A stretch of DNA of 64,000 nt from DATCMH01 sp036563505 (GTDB taxonomy: Bacteria; Pseudomonadota; Alphaproteobacteria; Rhizobiales; Beijerinckiaceae). Both the position numbers and the translations under genes were made by a program. The notes under the pieces were generated by a model. That model saw only the letters and a list, made by a program, of their open reading frames with translations, made no database searches and had not been told where the DNA came from. The stretch covers positions 1-64,000 of the forward strand of contig DATCMH010000001.1 of the NCBI GenBank assembly GCA_036563505.1, in the 5' to 3' direction. Position 1 is the first letter of the stretch; each line of letters begins with the position of its first letter. Of this stretch, positions 26,349-33,811 are shown piece after piece.

Positions 26349-27353
26349 GTGCAGCCTCTTTATCTCACCTACCTCAACGCCCTCGACGTGGAGGCGCTGG
26401 CCCTTCAGGACGACGAGATCCTCGCCGCCATCGAAGCCGGCCTCGCGGCGCAGGGGCGGCACGAGACGGTGATCGAGCCGCGGATGCACCTGAAACCCGA
26501 CGAGGACGTCCACGGCCATTTCAACGTGCTGCGCGGTTCGTTCCGCGCGCCGATCGCGCTGGCGGGCGTGAAGGTCATCAGCGACTACGTCGACAACTAC
26601 AAGGAGGGCCTGCCCTCAGAGATGGGCCTGCTCCTCCTGATGGATCCGAGGAACGGCGCGCCCAAGGCCATCATCGACGGCAGCCACCTCACCGATATGC
26701 GCACCGGCGCCGTGACGGCGATCGGGGCCAAGTATCTCGCGCGGAACGGCTCGAAGGTGCTCGGCCATGTCGGCGCGCGGGGCACCGCCTATTGGAACGT
26801 GCGCCTCCTGGACCGGCTCTTTGCCTTCGACGAGATCCGCGTCCATTCCCGCCGGCCGGAGAGCCGGAATGCCTTCGCGGAGCGCCTCTCGCGCGACCTC
26901 GGCAAGCCCGTCGTCGCGACAGAGGACTGGCGCTCCTGCGTCGAGGGCGCCGACATCGTCGTGGAAGCCTCGCGCCTCCTCCAGCCTGAGCCGATGCTGA
27001 AGACGGAATGGATCAAGCCCGGCGCCTTCGTCGTGCCCTACGGCACCATGAGCGCCGTCGAGCTCTCGCTCACCGACATCATGGCGAAGCTCGTCGTGGA
27101 CGATTGGGGCCAGTGCAAGTCGGGCCAGTTCGGCTCGCTGCGCGCCCATGTGGAAGCGGGCAAGCTCTCGGAGGAGACGCTCCACGCCGAGATGGGCGAG
27201 ATCGTCGCGGGCCTCAAACCCGGCCGCGAGCGCGAGGACGAGACGATCCTGTTCTGGCACCGCGGCCTGTCGCTCTCCGACATCGCGCTCGGCCACGCCA
27301 TGCTGGAGAAGGCGGCGCGCCTCGGGATCGGGCACCGCCTGCGCTACGCCTGA
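26349..27353 (+). CDS. ornithine cyclodeaminase/mu-crystallin family protein
   Basis: From GTG at 26349 it has 334 residues; a GTG at 26292 overlapping the uxuA stop codon would add 19. It has the family's substrate region Lys-Val-Ile-Ser-Asp-Tyr, Ile-Asp-Gly-Ser-His-Leu-Thr and Arg-Thr-Gly-Ala-Val-Thr-Ala. A Rossmann motif follows in which the usual Gly-x-Gly-x-x-Ala reads Gly-His-Val-Gly-Ala-Arg-Gly. Members are ornithine cyclodeaminases, alanine dehydrogenases or imine reductases. The substrate cannot be told here. Its stop codon overlaps the next gene's ATG. Confidence 0.85.
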   Translation: MQPLYLTYLNALDVEALALQDDEILAAIEAGLAAQGRHETVIEPRMHLKPDEDVHGHFNVLRGSFRAPIALAGVKVISDYVDNYKEGLPSEMGLLLLMDPRNGAPKAIIDGSHLTDMRTGAVTAIGAKYLARNGSKVLGHVGARGTAYWNVRLLDRLFAFDEIRVHSRRPESRNAFAERLSRDLGKPVVATEDWRSCVEGADIVVEASRLLQPEPMLKTEWIKPGAFVVPYGTMSAVELSLTDIMAKLVVDDWGQCKSGQFGSLRAHVEAGKLSEETLHAEMGEIVAGLKPGREREDETILFWHRGLSLSDIALGHAMLEKAARLGIGHRLRYA

Positions 27354-28156
27354 TGGGCCTCGTCGCCAACGCGCGCATGTACGGCCTGACCCCGGGCCTG
27401 CGGGACGCTTGGGGAGCGCTCTTCGCTTGGATCTCGGGGCGGGCCGGTGTGCCACTCGCCGTCATCGACCACGCCGCGCCGGCGCCCCTCGAGGCGCTGT
27501 GGCGCCGTGACGACCTCGGGCTCGCCTTCATGTGCGGCCTCCCCTTCACGCGGGGCGAGTACGCGGTGGTTCCCGTCGCGGCCCCCGTGCCGTCGTCGAC
27601 CGGGCGCTCGGCCTATGCCAGTGATCTCGTGGTGCGCGCGCATGACGACGCCGCCACCTTGCCGGACACCTTCGGCCGGCGGATCGGCTGGACGGTGGAG
27701 CACTCGCAATCGGGCTTCAACGCCCTGCGCTTCCACCTCTTGGCCCACCGCAGCCCGGACCGGCCGCAGCTTTTCTCGGCGAGCGTCGGCCCCCTCGTGA
27801 CGCCGCGGCGGGTGATCGAGGCCCTGCTCGCCGGCGAGATCGACCTCGGCCCGCTCGACTCCTACGCCCACGATCTTCTGAAAGCCGAGGATCCCGAAAC
27901 CGCCGCGCGGCTGCGCGTCGTCGCGACGACGAGCGAGACGCCGATGCCGCTGCTGGTTGCCTCGGCGGGGGTGGACGGCGAGACGATCGAGCGGTCGCGC
28001 GCGGCGCTGCTCGCGGCGAGCGCGGAGCCGCGGCTCGCGCCGGTTCTGAGCCGCCTGCGGCTGCAAGGCTTCGCTGCGGTGGAGCGGAGCGAGTACCGCG
28101 TCCTCCTCGATCAGGCCGCAGCGGCGGAGGCTGCGGGTTATGTGGTGCCGATCTAG
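27353..28156 (+). CDS. PhnD-like periplasmic-binding-fold protein without signal peptide
   Basis: The 267-residue protein resembles phosphate/phosphonate-type binding proteins: an N-terminal Asn-Ala-Arg-Met-Tyr strand, a Met-Cys-Gly-Leu-Pro-Phe segment, Asn-Ala-Leu-Arg in the hinge and a Gly-Pro-Leu-Asp-Ser-Tyr substrate loop. There is no signal peptide, so it may act in the cytoplasm as a sensor or enzyme, or with an unseen transporter. ATG at 27353 overlaps the previous stop codon (TGATG), so it is coupled to the cyclodeaminase-family gene. The ligand is unknown. Confidence 0.75.
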   Translation: MGLVANARMYGLTPGLRDAWGALFAWISGRAGVPLAVIDHAAPAPLEALWRRDDLGLAFMCGLPFTRGEYAVVPVAAPVPSSTGRSAYASDLVVRAHDDAATLPDTFGRRIGWTVEHSQSGFNALRFHLLAHRSPDRPQLFSASVGPLVTPRRVIEALLAGEIDLGPLDSYAHDLLKAEDPETAARLRVVATTSETPMPLLVASAGVDGETIERSRAALLAASAEPRLAPVLSRLRLQGFAAVERSEYRVLLDQAAAAEAAGYVVPI

Positions 28157-28177
28157 AAGCTGTTTGACCTCCCCCAC

Positions 28178-28297
28178 TGTCATTCCGGGGCTCGGCGGAG
28201 CCGAGATCCCGGAATCCATGACTGGGGCGAATGCTGATTACAGCTGCTCACCCAGTCGTGGATTCCGGGCTCGCGCTTCGCGCGCCCCGGAATGACA
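28178..28297. repeat. 120-bp nested palindromic element
   Basis: The ends are perfect 13-bp inverted arms (TGTCATTCCGGGG and CCCCGGAATGACA). Inside lie a hairpin CTCGGC-GGA-GCCGAG (28191-28205) and a second long inverted pair (28208-28226 with 28251-28269). It fills the gap between two convergent operons and would fold into a branched stem. It has the look of a Rhizobiales intergenic palindromic repeat or a small non-autonomous element. No coding capacity. Confidence 0.7.
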
Positions 28298-28327
28298 AGG
28301 AAAGCTCGAGATTAGCGGTCTGGACCT

Positions 28328-29272
28328 TTAACCTTCGAGCACGGCCCTCGCCCGAATGGTCGCGAGATCAATCACGCCGCGTGGGTCTCCGCCCTGCCCA
28401 ACGACCCTCAACCTCTCTTCACCTGACGCGAGCAGCACGGCGAGCGCGTCGCGCAAGCTCGCGGCGGCCGGGATCGACGGCCCGCTCGGCGCGTCGCCGG
28501 CCTGCGCAGCTTCGCCCGCCGTCACGAGCGAGAGACGCTTCAGGGCCCGGTCGGAGCCGACGAACTCCGCGACGAAAACGTCGGTCGGCGCGGCGAGCAG
28601 CTGGGCGGGCGGCGCGGCCTGGACGAGGCGGCCGTCTTTCATGATGGCGACGAGGTCTCCCATGCGGATCGCCTCGTCGATGTCGTGGGTGACGAAGATC
28701 ACCGTTTTCTTCAGCCGCCGCAGGATGGCGAGGAACTCGCCCTGGAGCCGGCCTCGCACGAGCGGATCGACCGCGCCGAAGGGCTCGTCCATCAGCATCA
28801 CCGGCGGATCGGCGGCAAGCGCCCGGGCCACGCCGACGCGCTGGCGCTGCCCGCCCGAGAGGTGGCGCGGATAGCGGCGCAGCACCTCACGGGGCTCGAG
28901 CCCCACGAGGGCGAGCATCTCCTCCGTGCGAGCCTGGATGCGGTGCGCCGGCCAGCCGAGGAGCCGGGGCACGGTCGCGACGTTCTCGGCGATGGTCTGG
29001 TGCGGGAACAGCCCGATCTGCTGGATGACGTAGCCGATGCGGCGACGCAGGCGGACGGGATCCCCCTGAGTCACGTCCTCGCCGTCGACGAGGATGCGCC
29101 CAGCGCTCGGCTCGATGAGGCGATTGACCATGCGCATCGTCGTGGTCTTGCCGCAGCCCGAGGGGCCGATGAGCACGCAGGTCGCGCCCGCCGGCACATC
29201 GAGGTCGAGGCGGTCGACGGAGGGTCGGCTCGCGCCGGGGAACGTCTTGGTGAGACCCTCGAGCCGGATCAT
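28328..29272 (-). CDS. ABC transporter ATP-binding protein, glycine betaine/quaternary amine type
   Basis: The 314-residue protein has Walker A at 36-43, Q-loop Gln84 or Gln85, signature Leu-Ser-Gly-Gly-Gln at 138-142, Walker B ending Asp162-Glu163, and a switch His in Val-Thr-His-Asp-Ile-Asp-Glu-Ala. The Gly-Tyr-Val-Ile-Gln-Gln-Ile-Gly-Leu-Phe-Pro run is characteristic of OpuA/OpuC/OsmV-type ATPases. A C-terminal extension past 250 may be a degenerate CBS-like region. It is the last gene of the operon, and its ATG overlaps the permease stop codon. Confidence 0.92.
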   Translation of the reverse strand: MIRLEGLTKTFPGASRPSVDRLDLDVPAGATCVLIGPSGCGKTTTMRMVNRLIEPSAGRILVDGEDVTQGDPVRLRRRIGYVIQQIGLFPHQTIAENVATVPRLLGWPAHRIQARTEEMLALVGLEPREVLRRYPRHLSGGQRQRVGVARALAADPPVMLMDEPFGAVDPLVRGRLQGEFLAILRRLKKTVIFVTHDIDEAIRMGDLVAIMKDGRLVQAAPPAQLLAAPTDVFVAEFVGSDRALKRLSLVTAGEAAQAGDAPSGPSIPAAASLRDALAVLLASGEERLRVVGQGGDPRGVIDLATIRARAVLEG

Positions 29273-29910
29273 GCCGCCTCCGCGCGCAAGGAGCGGGTCG
29301 TCCGGCGTTCCAGCGCGCCGAAGCCCAGTTCCGTGGCGATGGCGAGCCCTGCCACGGCCAGCCCGCCCGTGACGAGCTGGGGCACGTCGAGGGTGCCCAT
29401 CCCCGCGGTGATGAGTTCGCCGAGGCCCCCACCCCCGATGAAGGCCGCGAGGGTCGCCGCCGAGACGATCTGAACCGCCGCCGTGCGAATGCCGGCGAAG
29501 ATCACGGGCGCGGCAAGCGGCAGCCGGATCCGGGCCATGATCTGACCCTCCGACAAACCCTGCCCGCGGGCGGCGTCGACCACGTCGGGCTCGACCTCCC
29601 TCAACCCCGTGACCGTGTTGATGAGAACGGCAGGCAGTCCATAGAGCGTGAGCGCCACGGCCGAGGGCAGGAAGCCGGTGCCGAGCACGGGCAGCATGAC
29701 GACGAGAAGCGCGAGGCTCGGGATCGTGCGCAGGACATTCGCCAGACCGATGACCAGGGCCGCGAGCCGGGGCACGCTCACGAGGGCGACGGCGAGCGGC
29801 AGGCCCGCCGCGATCACCACGGCGAGCGCGGTGAGCGACAGGGTCAGATGCTCCCCTGTCGCCCGCCAGAAGGTGGCCTGATGATCGATAAGCCAGGTGA
29901 GCGGGCCCAT
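29269..29910 (-). CDS. ABC transporter permease, OpuC/OsmU type
   Basis: This 213-residue permease has five or six membrane segments and the OpuCB/OpuCD-type loop (Asp-Ala-Ala-Arg-Gly-Gln-Gly, then Gly-Gly-Gly-Gly-Leu-Gly). One of two permeases of a betaine-type importer, it starts one base after the other permease gene ends and overlaps the ATPase gene. Substrate preference cannot be read from a permease. Confidence 0.9.
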   Translation of the reverse strand: MGPLTWLIDHQATFWRATGEHLTLSLTALAVVIAAGLPLAVALVSVPRLAALVIGLANVLRTIPSLALLVVMLPVLGTGFLPSAVALTLYGLPAVLINTVTGLREVEPDVVDAARGQGLSEGQIMARIRLPLAAPVIFAGIRTAAVQIVSAATLAAFIGGGGLGELITAGMGTLDVPQLVTGGLAVAGLAIATELGFGALERRTTRSLRAEAA

Positions 29911-29911
29911 C

Positions 29912-30541
29912 TCAGGCGCCCTCGGCGGTGGCGGCCCGCAGCCGGCGCTCGAGCCATTTCAGGCCCTCGTCGGCGAGCACCGCGAGGGCCGAGGTCACGA
30001 GCGCGCCCGCCACGATCTTCTCGCCGAAATCCTGCGTGATGCCCTGGAAGATGATGTCGCCGAGGCCCCCGGCGCTGATATAGGCCGCGACGGTGGCGAC
30101 CGAGATCAAGGTGACCGTCGTCACGCGGATGCCGGCGACGATGACGGGCATGGCAAGGGGCAGCTCGATGGCGAGGAGGCGTCGGCCCGCCCCGTAGCCC
30201 ATGCCATCGGCGGCTTCGAGGATCTCAGGTTGGATCTGCCGCAAGCCTGTCGCGACGTTGCGCACGAGAATGAGCAGGGAATAGAGCACCAGGGCCGTGA
30301 CCGCCGGCGCTGTGCCCAGTCCCATGAACGGGATCAGCAGCGCGAAGAGCGCGAGGGCCGGCACGGTGTAGAGCACGCCGGTCACGGCAACCGTCACCGC
30401 GTAGAGCCTCGGCCGCCGCGCCGAGACGATGCCGAGCGGAAGCGCGATGGCCAGCGAGATCGCGAGCGAGAGGCCGACGAGCCAGACGTGCTCGACGAGC
30501 GCCGCGAAGAGGCGGTCGTAGTTGTTGAGCGTCCAGTTCAT
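29912..30541 (-). CDS. ABC transporter permease, OpuC/OsmU type
   Basis: The 209-residue paralogue of the next permease has the EAA-like loop Glu-Ala-Ala-Asp-Gly-Met-Gly-Tyr-Gly and a Ser-Ala-Gly-Gly-Leu-Gly-Asp segment. With its partner it forms a heterodimeric membrane channel for a quaternary amine. Its ATG overlaps the stop codon of the lyase gene, so the lyase is translationally coupled to the importer. Confidence 0.9.
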   Translation of the reverse strand: MNWTLNNYDRLFAALVEHVWLVGLSLAISLAIALPLGIVSARRPRLYAVTVAVTGVLYTVPALALFALLIPFMGLGTAPAVTALVLYSLLILVRNVATGLRQIQPEILEAADGMGYGAGRRLLAIELPLAMPVIVAGIRVTTVTLISVATVAAYISAGGLGDIIFQGITQDFGEKIVAGALVTSALAVLADEGLKWLERRLRAATAEGA

Positions 30542-32031
30542 GCGAGCGCCTGCGCCAGGGCGCCGGCCTCAATACCTTGAGCGAGGCCCTCGATCTCGCC
30601 CCCCATTGGTCGGTCCTCGTCGAGGCGTGCCACTTGGCCTCGCACGAAGGCTTGCGCGAGCGTCGTGCCGCGCCCGAGGCGGATCGAGCCCCTGAGATCA
30701 ACCGCCTGCGCCGCGGCGATGAGCTCAACGGCAGCCAACCGCGCGAGGCGGTGAGCGAGCACCCGCGTCTTCTCGACGACGAGGGGCGTCATCGGCGCGT
30801 AATCCTCGATCCCATCGGCGACCGGCGCGGTCATCGGGCCGACGGGAACGGCGAGGCGTCGTATCTCGGCTTCGAGGGCGGCGGCCGACTTCTGGACCGT
30901 GGCGAAGCCCGAGCGGCTGCCGCCGTGCGGCGTGAGAAACCTCGGCAGGTCGGTGAGGGCCGGCGACATCAGCTTCGTCACGCGGAATACGGCGAGCGCG
31001 GCGGCGTGAGCCGCCGCTTGGCTCAAGCCCTCGAAGGCGAGCGCCAGGGCCGTGGTGTCGAAGTTGACGGTCGAGAGCATCTCGCCCGTCTCGGGCAGCA
31101 CGGCCGGGCTATCGCCCGCCCCGTTGAGCTCGGCTTCAACCGCCGCGCGCGCGTCGCCCAAACGTGCGTAGGCCGCCCCGTGCACCGGGGAGAGGCAGCG
31201 GAAGGACAGCGGATCCTGCACCCGGCGCGCGTGGCCGGGTTCAAACAGGTCGCTGCCCTCGAGCAACCTGCGCAGGCGCCGCGCGCCGTCCGTCTGCCCC
31301 GGCGCGGGACGCAGCGCGACGAGGCGCGGATCGAGCGGCGAGAGGTTGGCGCGAAACGCCTCGAGGGAAAGCGCGCCCGCAGCGGTGAGAGCTTCGAGGG
31401 AGTGATCGATCGCGGCGACGGCGAGGGCGCCCGCGCCGGCCGTGAACGCGTTGGCATTGAGGAGCGCGATGCCGTCCTTCGGCCCCAGTGCCGGAACCGC
31501 AATGCCGGCGCGCCGCAGGGCCTCCGGGCCCGCCAGGCGCTCCCCGCGCCAATCGGCTTCGCCCGCGCCAACGAGGGGCAGGAAGGCCTGCGCCAAGGGG
31601 CTGAGATCCGCCTCCCCTAAGCTGCCGATCCGGCGCACGACGAGGTGGATCCCGGTATTGAGCATCGCCGCGATCGCTTCGGCGAGGAACGGCGAGGCGC
31701 CCGACGCACCCTGCACGAGGCCGGCCAGGCGGGCGAACAGCATCGCCCGCACCTCTTCGGGGGTCAGTTCCTCCCCAACCCCGACGGCGCGGGCCATCAC
31801 GGCGCGGGCCTGGAAAGCGGCGATGTCTTCGGCCGAGAGGCGCGTATCGACCGCAGCCCCGAGCCCCGTCGTGAGGCCGTAGACCGGCGCGTCGCCCGCC
31901 GCATGGGCCTCGACGACAGCGCGGGCGCGGGCGAGCACGGGCATGACGCTCGGGTCGAGCGCGACCTCCGCCCTGCCCTGAGCGACGGCGACGACGTCCT
32001 CGATCCGGAGCGGCCCGGCGCCGACCGGCAC
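30538..32031 (-). CDS. histidine ammonia-lyase-fold enzyme lacking the MIO triad, candidate ergothionase-like lyase
   Basis: The 497-residue protein follows the aromatic amino acid lyase fold (PF00221) along its length: Tyr51-Gly-Leu-Thr-Thr-Gly, Leu-Leu-Asn192, Gln272-Asp273, Arg278 and Glu409-Asp410. Where histidine ammonia-lyase has Gly-Ala-Ser-Gly-Asp, whose Ala-Ser-Gly cyclises into MIO, this protein reads Gly139-Glu-Ala-Asp142, one residue shorter and without the triad. The usual Tyr of Gln-Asp-Pro-Tyr-Ser is Leu275, and a Lys (381) replaces the hydrophobic residue after Ser-Gly-Phe-x3-Gln. It cannot make MIO, so ordinary histidine deamination is unlikely. Ergothionases are HAL-like and MIO-free (recalled). 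The gene sits inside a betaine-importer operon. GTG start. Confidence 0.8.
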   Translation of the reverse strand: MPVGAGPLRIEDVVAVAQGRAEVALDPSVMPVLARARAVVEAHAAGDAPVYGLTTGLGAAVDTRLSAEDIAAFQARAVMARAVGVGEELTPEEVRAMLFARLAGLVQGASGASPFLAEAIAAMLNTGIHLVVRRIGSLGEADLSPLAQAFLPLVGAGEADWRGERLAGPEALRRAGIAVPALGPKDGIALLNANAFTAGAGALAVAAIDHSLEALTAAGALSLEAFRANLSPLDPRLVALRPAPGQTDGARRLRRLLEGSDLFEPGHARRVQDPLSFRCLSPVHGAAYARLGDARAAVEAELNGAGDSPAVLPETGEMLSTVNFDTTALALAFEGLSQAAAHAAALAVFRVTKLMSPALTDLPRFLTPHGGSRSGFATVQKSAAALEAEIRRLAVPVGPMTAPVADGIEDYAPMTPLVVEKTRVLAHRLARLAAVELIAAAQAVDLRGSIRLGRGTTLAQAFVRGQVARLDEDRPMGGEIEGLAQGIEAGALAQALA

Positions 32032-32078
32032 GACGGCCGGCGCGGCGGCGCTCGGCCGAACGGCGGCCGTGCCGCCGC

Positions 32079-32963
32079 TCAGCGGACGAGGCCCTTGGCC
32101 TTGAGGAACTCGGCCGCAACCTGCCGCGGCTCCTTCTTCTCCACCTCCACCTGCCGGTTGAGCTCCTGCATGGTGGGGTTATCGAGCGCCGCCCCGACCT
32201 TTTCGATCGTCTCGACGATCTTGGGGTTCGACGCCACCGTATCCTGGCGCGCGACGGCAGCGAGGTAGTAGGGCGGGAAGAGGTTCTTGTCGTCGGCGAG
32301 GGCCGTGAACTTTTCCGCCGCGATCTGCCAGTCGGTGGAGAAGCCGTTGGCGACGTCGATCTGCTTCTGGGTCAGGGCCTCGTAGCGCAGGCGAAGCGCC
32401 GCGAACTGGCGAAACTCGCCGAACTCGATGCCGTAGACCTCCTTCATGCCCTTGATGCCGTCGCGACGGTCGGCGAATTCCGGGCCCGCGCCGAGCTTGA
32501 GCTTCGGGGCGGCCTTGGCGAGGTCGGAGAGGGTCTTGAGGTTCATCTCTCGCGCCGTGTCCGGCCGCACGACGATGGCGTAGCCATTGTTGATCCCCGA
32601 CGGCTTCAGCCACGTGAGCTTGAATTCCTTCTCGTAGTGGTCGCGCACCATGGCGTGGATCTTGGCTGGATCCGTCTCCGTGACGCCTTGCGCCTTCATC
32701 ACCGCGTTGAGGCCCGTGCCGGTGTATTCCGGGTAGAGGTCAATGGCGCCCGTGCGCACCGCTTCGTGGGCGACGAGGGTCGTGCCGAGGTTGATCTTGC
32801 GCTCGACCTTGAAACCCGCTGCCTCCAGGGCGCCGGCGTAGAGCTCCGCCACCACGAACTGCTCGGTAAAGTTCTTCGAGCCCACCTTGATGGTCTGGGC
32901 TGCAGCCGGAGCCGCCGAGAGGAGAAGGGCAGCAAGAACGACGGCGATGCGCTGTCTCGTCAT
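32079..32963 (-). CDS. quaternary-amine ABC transporter substrate-binding protein, OsmF/OpuCC type
   Basis: The 294-residue protein has a signal peptide ending Ala-Ala-Ala-Gln and the mature core of OpuAC-type receptors. That core includes Gly-Ser-Lys-Asn-Phe-Thr-Glu-Gln at the start, Tyr-Pro-Glu-Tyr-Thr-Gly-Thr-Gly-Leu near residue 78, and Gly-Pro-Glu-Phe with Arg-Arg-Asp-Gly near 160. Aromatic residues at these places cage a trimethylammonium group in the family. It is the first gene of the operon, 47 bases before the lyase gene, and is the likely specificity determinant. Confidence 0.92.
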   Translation of the reverse strand: MTRQRIAVVLAALLLSAAPAAAQTIKVGSKNFTEQFVVAELYAGALEAAGFKVERKINLGTTLVAHEAVRTGAIDLYPEYTGTGLNAVMKAQGVTETDPAKIHAMVRDHYEKEFKLTWLKPSGINNGYAIVVRPDTAREMNLKTLSDLAKAAPKLKLGAGPEFADRRDGIKGMKEVYGIEFGEFRQFAALRLRYEALTQKQIDVANGFSTDWQIAAEKFTALADDKNLFPPYYLAAVARQDTVASNPKIVETIEKVGAALDNPTMQELNRQVEVEKKEPRQVAAEFLKAKGLVR

Positions 32964-33078
32964 AAGGAACCCCTGACCTGTGAGCCTGATCGGCTTGTCT
33001 CAACCAAGCGTAGCGGCAAGCCGCGCCGAGCGCCAAGAGGATTGCTGCGGCTCATCGAGGCGAGCCAGCCCGCTCCGC

Positions 33079-33729
33079 TCAAGCGCGCTCGCCGCCGCGC
33101 ACCGGTACGGCCAAATTGTTTTCTGCCGGGGACAGGGGACAGACCCAGCGGTCTGAGTAGGAGCAGGACGGGTTGTAGGCGAAGTTGAAGTCCAGGATCA
33201 CCTGCCCGTCCGGGGCGCGGCCGAGATCGGCGCCTTTAATGGTGTCGAGGAGGTAGCGCCCGCCAGCGTAGGTTTCGTCCCCCGCCGTGGAGTCGCGGAA
33301 GGGCAGGAACACGCCGCCGCCGTAGCCCTGCAGCCAATACAGGGTAAGTTCGGCCCCTAGCGCCTCGTTCAGGCCCCGCGTGCGGGCGAAGGGCCGGAGG
33401 CGCAAGGTGCCGTCCCCTCCGACGTCGAGGGTGAAGGGCTCGTCCGCCTCGATGGGAACGAGATCGACCGTGAAGCGCAGGGCCGGGTCGTAGGGGAAAT
33501 GCGTGAGGCCCGCGAAGACGGCCAGACGCTCCGGCGGCAGGGGCGTCTGCGGATGGTCGCGAAAGAGCGCGTCCCGTTCCGCCCGCCACAGGGACCAGCC
33601 CTCCTCCGGCTCGGCCACTCGAATCGCGGCGTAGAGGGCGAAAACCCGTTGGCGCCAATCCCAGAGATCGAGGCGATCGCGAAGGTGCTGGACCTTGCGC
33701 GCCGTCTCGGCCACCGTTGCGTCATCCAT
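33079..33729 (-). CDS. DUF1684 domain protein
   Basis: From the ATG at 33729, after an AAAGGCG, it has 216 residues. It matches DUF1684 in Trp-x-x-Trp-Arg near the start and, at the end, Gly-Arg-Tyr-Leu-Leu-Asp-Thr-Ile-Lys-Gly-Ala-Asp, Leu-Asp-Phe-Asn-Phe-Ala-Tyr-Asn-Pro-Ser-Cys and Trp-Val-Cys-Pro-Leu. The family is cytosolic, of unknown biochemical role. It precedes the betaine operon on the same strand but is separated by 115 bases, so co-transcription is possible but not shown. Confidence 0.85.
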   Translation of the reverse strand: MDDATVAETARKVQHLRDRLDLWDWRQRVFALYAAIRVAEPEEGWSLWRAERDALFRDHPQTPLPPERLAVFAGLTHFPYDPALRFTVDLVPIEADEPFTLDVGGDGTLRLRPFARTRGLNEALGAELTLYWLQGYGGGVFLPFRDSTAGDETYAGGRYLLDTIKGADLGRAPDGQVILDFNFAYNPSCSYSDRWVCPLSPAENNLAVPVRGGERA

Positions 33730-33811
33730 GACTTTTCGCCTTTCGCGCTGCCTTGAGCGGTGCATCGGCGGAGGCGGCAGGTCAATGCCCGGACCTCAAG
33801 GGAGGATCACC

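Noticed and set aside
30538..32031. Simple annotation as HutH histidine ammonia-lyase
   Set aside because: The MIO-forming Ala-Ser-Gly is absent, and no hutU, hutI or hutG gene is nearby.
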